64,000 bases of DNA, taken from the NCBI RefSeq assembly GCF_000471905.2, contig NW_006499563.1, positions 5,906,915 to 5,970,914 of the forward strand. The letters are read 5' to 3'. The stretch is from Amborella trichopoda. Lineage: Eukaryota; Streptophyta; Magnoliopsida; Amborellales; Amborellaceae. Position numbers and translations under genes: made by a program. Below, in pieces: positions 59,471 through 64,000 of this stretch. Position 1 is the first letter of the stretch; the number at the start of each line of letters is the position of its first letter. A model generated the notes under the pieces. The model ran no database searches and was not told the origin of the DNA. It was given only the letters and a program-made list of their open reading frames with translations.

Positions 59471-61010
59471 GGCTTAGGAACAGGTTTTGCTTGAGTTGTG
59501 GTTGTGACACTGGCAGACTTTGTTGTTCAGCCAGTGCTGTTTGGGTTGATGGGGAGGCAATAGGTATTTGTATTAGGGATGTAGAGGTTTGAGGTTGGGG
59601 CTTAGGGAAAAATGACGGATCAGGAAACTTGAGGAACTTAAGCTTTTGAGGTGTGCGTTGTAGCTTCTTCCCTAATCTTAGGTTCATTTGCGTCGTGCTA
59701 GAGGGTACTTCCAAGATCTGCACCATGTGGGAGGCCTCTTTGGAAGAGGAGCTTGAGGGTGGCTCGGCCCTTGGCTTGGGTTGACAAGGCGTCGTTGAGA
59801 GTCAAGAATCCAGCCGCTTGGTCAACATCTTTCTTAGGTGCTTTTGCTACGACTTGCTAAGGCTGGTGCCTCCGAGCTCTCTGTTTAGAGTGTCGAAGTC
59901 TTGGCATTGTCGAGCAGCAACTATGGAAGAAATAGAACATGAGGGAGAAGAAGAAGAGTTAGAATGTTCCTAGTGGCTTTTTATGCCATCGCAGAAATTG
60001 GACTTGTGCAGGGGTTATTTTAGGTCTTGCCCTGACTTTGACTGTTGTGGGATGCTTTCAGAGTTGTCACCCATATTGGATGACTCCCGAGCTGCTGATC
60101 ACTTAGCGACGTCCGTCTGATTGGACGACAGGATAAGGTGAGCTAGGCCTGGGATGAAGTCTTCTAAGGTTGGCAGTGCAGGAAGGGGCCTAAGATACTC
60201 TTCCTCGACTGGTGGCTGAGGGAGACGATTCCTTCGACGAATGGACCTGGGTACCAGTCGCCATTTGGATCCCTGAGGAGGAGTTTGGTCTGCCCTGTCG
60301 GGCTGATGAGTAGCCTTGGGTTAGTGGACTACCTCGCGCTTCATGGATTTGAGCCTACTTCACTTATGGCAGACTTCTCAAGGCTGAGAAGTCGAGGGCT
60401 CTGAAGGGTCTAGTGTATGCTCTTAGGGGACCTGTAGCAAGTTTCCTCTTAGACGGGAGGGACGGCTTGGAAGTGCTCTGAGAGAACAACGCAAATGATG
60501 TGGCTTTCCTGTACCTTTTGAGGGACTATAGCTTCGAAACCGGAGCATTCCTTTAGCTCGTGGCCCCATACTTAGTGATATGAGCATTAGAGGTTTTTCC
60601 GTACCCTGAGCAAGGCGCTTAGGTTGCCTGGAAGGTTTGGGAGTGACAAGACTCTGTTAAATTATTGTCTCGAAGAGGGCTTGTGTCTAGCTCAGTGCTT
60701 CTTGGGGATTGCGTCGAGAGTTCTTCTTGTACTGGTGGAAGAGGGACTTGAGGGCATCCTTCTGAGTTACCATGAGCTTCCTGGCATTGATGCATACTCT
60801 TTGCTAAGAGTTAGTGGAAGCTAGTGCATTCGCTCACGTCATGGTCTCGTATCAGGTGATACGAGCACCAAAGGTTCTTAGTTTGTGGGGGCACGAACAT
60901 GGGCTGCCTGGTCAGCTTTGGCGTGATGTGTCCCGCTTCGAGAATTATGGAAAATAGTGCACAGAGGATGGTGGGTGCCCCATCATCTCCTTGTATTGTC
61001 ACTATGTGAG
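59471..61010 (-). pseudogene. gag: gag C-terminal part, copy 4 (reversed)
   Basis: Starting near 61010 on the - strand, ILEAGHITPKL then KNLWCSYHLIRDHDVSECTSFH (60890-60811) is the C-terminal gag segment with an intact C-x2-H-x4-H-x4-C knuckle-like motif. Further on are RRRNRLPQPPVEEEYLRPLP (60240-60180), a SESIPQQSKSGQDLK unit (60080-60020) and MNLRLGKKLQ with a Pro/Ser-rich tail (59726-59450). The gag core and N-terminus are absent. Homology fades between 61010 and 61090 and the sequence changes to AT-rich DNA. Confidence 0.75.
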
Positions 61011-61089
61011 AAGCCTTAGTTGTGATGTATGATCGGCATATGAAGTACTCTGCAATTTCATGTGACTCCTCATATGGTTGCCATGTCAC

Positions 61090-61419
61090 TTATAAAAAAA
61101 TATGACACATTAAATAAGCACACAAGCCAACACACCAAGGCATTCTTAGGTTGATTATCTACTAGAATATAAGTACAGAAGCCAATCACTGACCATATCA
61201 AATGAGATGTTATTAAATGAGATGTCTTTGTGACGTGGTTGTTTCTTCCACATGCAAGCTCTAGGCATTCTTAGATTGATGACCAATGTAGGCTTCGTGG
61301 CTACAGCTGAAAAATGTTAATAGATCCAGCACTGTAGAAGAAGCAAAAAGTAAGAAGCCAAAGAAATTGTAATATTGTAAATATAAACTATAAAGATTGT
61401 GAGAAATGCCTGTAATTAG
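61090..61419. other. AT-rich spacer without recognised features
   Basis: Composition changes sharply to AT-rich and none of the retroelement motifs continue. GATTGATGACC/GGTTGATTATC-like phrases with GGCATTCTTAG occur twice (61140, 61265), suggesting a diverged direct repeat of about 125 bp. Nothing else is seen. Confidence 0.45.
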
Positions 61420-61985
61420 GTTGTTGATCTACTAAATTGAATTTTTTCCGTGCTTGCGACCTTAGACAAGGAACGATACAAGAAAGCAAGAGCCACAATG
61501 CCCCATGCATACTTCCCTGCCTCAAGGAAATCTTGAAACAATTGCAGAGCGTCGATCCTTTATATGAGTCGAAAAATATAGTAGTGCCGATTAAATAAAG
61601 GAGATACATTTGTGTGTGATGCATGACTTGTAATTTGGTGGGATTTTTTGGTGGGCTTTTTTGGTAGTTGTTTGAATCTCTTCCTCAACCATGTATGATT
61701 ACGATGCATCGGGGTGACGTCTTTAGGGAATCTCCCAGATACCCCTTAACAAAAGCAACATATTTTTTCATGCCTGATGCCCTTTACCGGCTCACCTGTT
61801 ACGAGTATCCTTAATAAATGCAACACATCATATAGGGTTGGAGCCATTTCATCGATGGTTAGTTATGCAGTATTTGTGTCCTTGCACCATTTCCCTATAA
61901 ATGCCCTCAATAGATTGCAATTGATATGCAAGACCCCAAAATCCATCAATGGGCTCAATCCGATCTTTTAAATAAGAGCTACCGG
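61420..61985 (-). pseudogene. Plant mobile domain (MAIN/MAIL1-like) pseudogene fragment
   Basis: Three reading frames on the - strand together follow the PMD pattern. First IDGFWGLAY (about 61950), then LLRAFIGKWCKDTNTA and LTIDEMAPTLYDVLHLL, TGEPVKG (61900-61780). Then WLRKRFKQLPKKPTKKS (61690-61640), YLLYLIGTTIFFDSY in another frame (61610-61565), and DALQLFQDFLEAGKYAWGIV-ALAFLYRSLS (61550-61455). These match the classic blocks of MAIN-type PMD proteins (EM-PTL-DV--LLGLPV-GEPV; YL-GT-IF-D; DF---G-YAWG-A-LA-LYR-L). Stops and at least two frameshifts make it dead. PMD occurs both in host genes and in MULE and Ty3 elements; with a MuDR-like tail next door, a MULE origin is plausible. Confidence 0.75.
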
Positions 61986-62586
61986 TCGTTGATTGAGCTT
62001 CATTTTGCTAGAGCTTGAGTTGATTCGTCGATATGAAGTATATTTCTCTCCTAAAATTAAAATTAATAAGAAATGATAATAGTCAATAACATGATAAATA
62101 ATTGATTACTGTAAATCATTAACTAAAACAAATAGACCATTGTACCTCTTGCCTTTGACCTGATCAAGTGGAAGGCTCCCCTATGCCTCTTGGTTGTTCA
62201 GGGTCTTGCATTGCTAATTCTATTTTCATAATTAGCATAAAAAAAATAACCACAAGCAACATATCCAATAAAGAGATAGAGAGAAAAGTTACCTTTCCAA
62301 TTAAAAAAGAGACAAAAAGAATCAAACATAAATATATGTGCGCCAATAGTATGAAATGAACATAAGTGGAATAAACACCATTAATTTATGTAATAACAAA
62401 ATTTCTCAAGAGTGGATCCTCCAATAGAAAAGAAACAAACATAAATATATGTGCGCTAATAATATGAAATGAACACAAGTGGAACAAACACTATAAACAA
62501 ACACCATTAATATAACAAAATCTCCCATTAGTGGGTGTTACAATTTAAAAAGATAGAATAAAGAACATAAGTACAAATATATGCCT
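61986..62586. repeat. AT-rich spacer with a 113-bp direct repeat
   Basis: CAAACATAAATATATGTGCG at 62323 recurs at 62436 with similar flanks (ATATGAAATGAACA-AAGTGGAA-AAACAC...CATTAAT...AACAAAAT). This gives two adjacent units of about 113 bp. No coding region is supported. Confidence 0.65.
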
Positions 62587-62802
62587 TCAAGTGGGTGCTT
62601 TATATGTTGCCCTGTTGTGACCAATTCCTTTGCATCGATTACAATGAATAGGTTGTACTGGTAGTTCCTGTGACTTGATGCATTTCTTTTTAGGACAGCC
62701 TAGGGACCGTCTTGAGTGAGATGGAAGTACTCTTATTCCAACTGGAGGAAGTTGTCCTTGCATACGCCCAGATAGATTTATCAATGTAACTGACACGATA
62801 GG
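62587..62802 (-). pseudogene. MuDR-like transposase C-terminal remnant
   Basis: On the - strand LPPVGIRVLPSHSRRSLGCP-KKKCIKSQE precedes IHCNRCKGIGHNRATYKAP and a stop. The pattern (R)RRS-GRPKKKRI-S-E followed by C-x2-C-x4-H-x4-C is the usual C-terminus of plant MULE (MuDR) transposases; the last cysteine is Tyr here. The N-terminal side, which would lie to the right, is cut off at 62803 by the LTR. The gene was therefore probably interrupted by the retroelement insertion or lost its 5' part before it. Confidence 0.68.
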
Positions 62803-63287
62803 TGGTTAGATACCTCGATCTTGCCCCCAGATCAGGTTGACCTGGTGGCATATGTGTCAGGTTTCAAAGGGAATCCAGGACCTGAGACCGCTCTCTCAAG
62901 AACCTTGTGTATAAAACAAGGTCAGGTACACCAACTGGTGAGAGAGGAATTAGGGTGTGAGGTGGGACACACCTCACCTGGGTTCGTGACGCACGTGGAC
63001 TGACTCGCGTAGACGCCCTCTTAGATCTTGATAGAAAGCCCTCCAAGCCAACATGCACATGTTAGTATACAAGACAAGAGAGGACCTCACTTTTCGTTTA
63101 GGTGAATGCACACGAGTGTACATTCAAGGAGTAAAATAAAGAGATGGAGACCAGTCTGATGTTCACCTGGTCTTCCAGACAAAGAAAAGAGCGTAGAATA
63201 AATATGAAAGGAAAGGAGTGGGGAAATGTTAGAAAATGAAAGATTAGTATGGCTTTCAACTAATCTCTCAAGAAGAATAAACTCTTA

Positions 63288-63581
63288 GTGGCTGGCCTGC
63301 TTTTCACCCAGTACTCCAAGGAAGGAACTTTAAAGACTGGTATGGCTTTCAATCAGCACTTCAAAGAAAGGGCTTTAAAGACTGGTATGGATTTCAACCA
63401 GTACTTTAAAGAAATGGCTTTAAAGACTGGTATGGATTTCAACCAATACTTTAAAAATATGGCTCCAAAGAATGGTATGGCTTTCAACCAGTACTTTAAA
63501 GAAATGTCTCTAAAGACTGGTATGGCTTTCAACTTGTACTTTAAAGATGAAATGTGTGTTTTAGAAATGAATAAAGGTTAA
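63288..63581 (+). repeat. 45-bp tandem repeat, six units, open in one frame
   Basis: Units begin at about 63296, 63341, 63386, 63431, 63476 and 63521. They encode a 15-residue pattern KTGM(A/D)FNQYFKEMAL over 97 codons without a stop. The repeat lies antisense within LTR 7, where the other LTRs have no such array. Open length follows from a 45-bp unit without stops, so a real protein is unlikely. Confidence 0.75.
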
Positions 63582-63737
63582 TATGGTCAAGAGAGAGAAA
63601 GAAAGTAGGAAGAAATAGAATAAGGGAAAAGAAGAGGAGAAAAGAGATGATAGAGATGAATAAGAGAGAAGAAATTTGACCAGGCAGCTAAACTCTCACA
63701 TGGACAAGACTAAGGCGATGGCTGATTTAGCGTGGAA

Positions 63738-63920
63738 GCTAGACGGGCACAGTGGCTCTGACCAACACCACAGCTAAACTGCTCGACGATAAAATCAACA
63801 CACTGACTAATCTGGCACCACGGTTAGATTGATGAAGCAGCTAGACGGGCACGGTGACTCAGACCAGTGCTTCGGCTAAAGTACTCGACAACAAGACTAA
63901 CTTGGCAGCGCAAGGTATAA
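63738..63920 (-). repeat. 102-bp tandem repeat in LTR 7
   Basis: GCTAGACGGGCAC-(A/G)GTGGCTC recurs 102 bp apart (63738, 63840), with AGCTAAACTGCTCGAC matching GGCTAAAGTACTCGAC. It corresponds to the U5 GTTGAGCCG...GTCTAGTTAG segment of other LTRs. Confidence 0.6.
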
Positions 63921-64000
63921 CCTTTCCTCAGGTCAAACGAGAGAAGAAAAGTGAAGAGAGAAGAGAGAAAAGAGAAATAGAAGAGAAAAGAGGGCCAAGA

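Larger units (their letters stand above)
62803..64000 (-). mobile_element. LTR 7, reversed, cut by window end
   Basis: Opens with TGGTTAGATACCTCGATCTTGC, the reverse of a U5 end, directly against non-element DNA with no PBS. It is therefore the outer end of a 3' LTR, and 62.80 kb is a genuine insertion border. U5 text follows in reverse (GAGACCGCTCTCTCAAGAACC, 62883). A 45-bp repeat lies at 63290-63560, a pair of 102-bp repeats starts at 63738 and 63840, and GA-rich sequence begins at 63590 and again at 63940. TATA would lie beyond the window. It differs enough from LTRs 1-6 to count as a third type. Confidence 0.68.

Overview
The window is plant nuclear DNA, most likely from a seed plant with many long-terminal-repeat retrotransposons. 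It is almost wholly made of decayed Ty3/gypsy-type elements of one family. The type of gag, the DGGS aspartic protease followed by a conserved block running from PWLH to ADKRPF, the primer-binding site of form TTGGCGGCTCCACTGAGGAC, the very long LTRs (about 3 kb) and an additional antisense ORF downstream of the polyprotein fit the Tat/Ogre/Retand group. No intact host gene, rRNA, tRNA or CRISPR array was seen. Almost every coding stretch carries stops and frameshifts.

Layout. Four LTRs on the + strand end (U5 side) at about 5537, 19741, 33473 and 47149, so they recur every 13.7-14.2 kb. Between them lie: copy 1 (5.5-16.6 kb: gag, protease, integrase C-terminus, then a short exon-like piece resembling an AGO4-clade ARGONAUTE); copy 2 (19.7-30.5 kb: gag, protease, and an N-terminal half of the antisense ORF); and copy 3 (33.5-44.4 kb, rearranged: an orphan 3' region, an LTR scrap, partial gag, protease, then a near full-length antisense ORF). 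After 47149 comes another LTR fragment, which meets a reversed LTR head-on at 47863/47864. Copy 4 lies reversed at about 47.9-61.0 kb, so its antisense ORF reads on the + strand (53959-57833) and its gag-protease on the - strand (57868 to about 61.0 kb). A 1.7-kb AT-rich island (61.09-62.80 kb) holds remnants of a plant-mobile-domain (PMD) gene and of a MuDR-like transposase C-terminus. It is cut off at 62803 by the U5 end of another reversed LTR that runs off the window.

How the parts relate. No reverse transcriptase or RNase H is visible in any copy. In copies 3 and 4 the gag-protease frame ends just after a KQGVGY motif and runs tail to tail into the antisense ORF, 222 and 34 bp apart. The antisense ORF encodes an N-terminal domain that looks PMD/aminotransferase-like, then a Lys/Arg-rich stretch, an acidic/Ala-rich linker and a C-terminal coiled coil. 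It has its own TATA box 0.4-1.1 kb upstream, conserved in four copies. Such a unit would depend on another element for reverse transcription. The non-coding parts are rich in short tandem arrays: a 53-bp hairpin-forming unit in the LTR, a CCGGCTGTG array around the antisense promoter, a 35-bp array downstream, and twin-hairpin repeats near the 3' LTR.

Limits: all homology calls are by eye. LTR 5' edges (U3 starts) could not be fixed, and boundaries given as round numbers are approximate.
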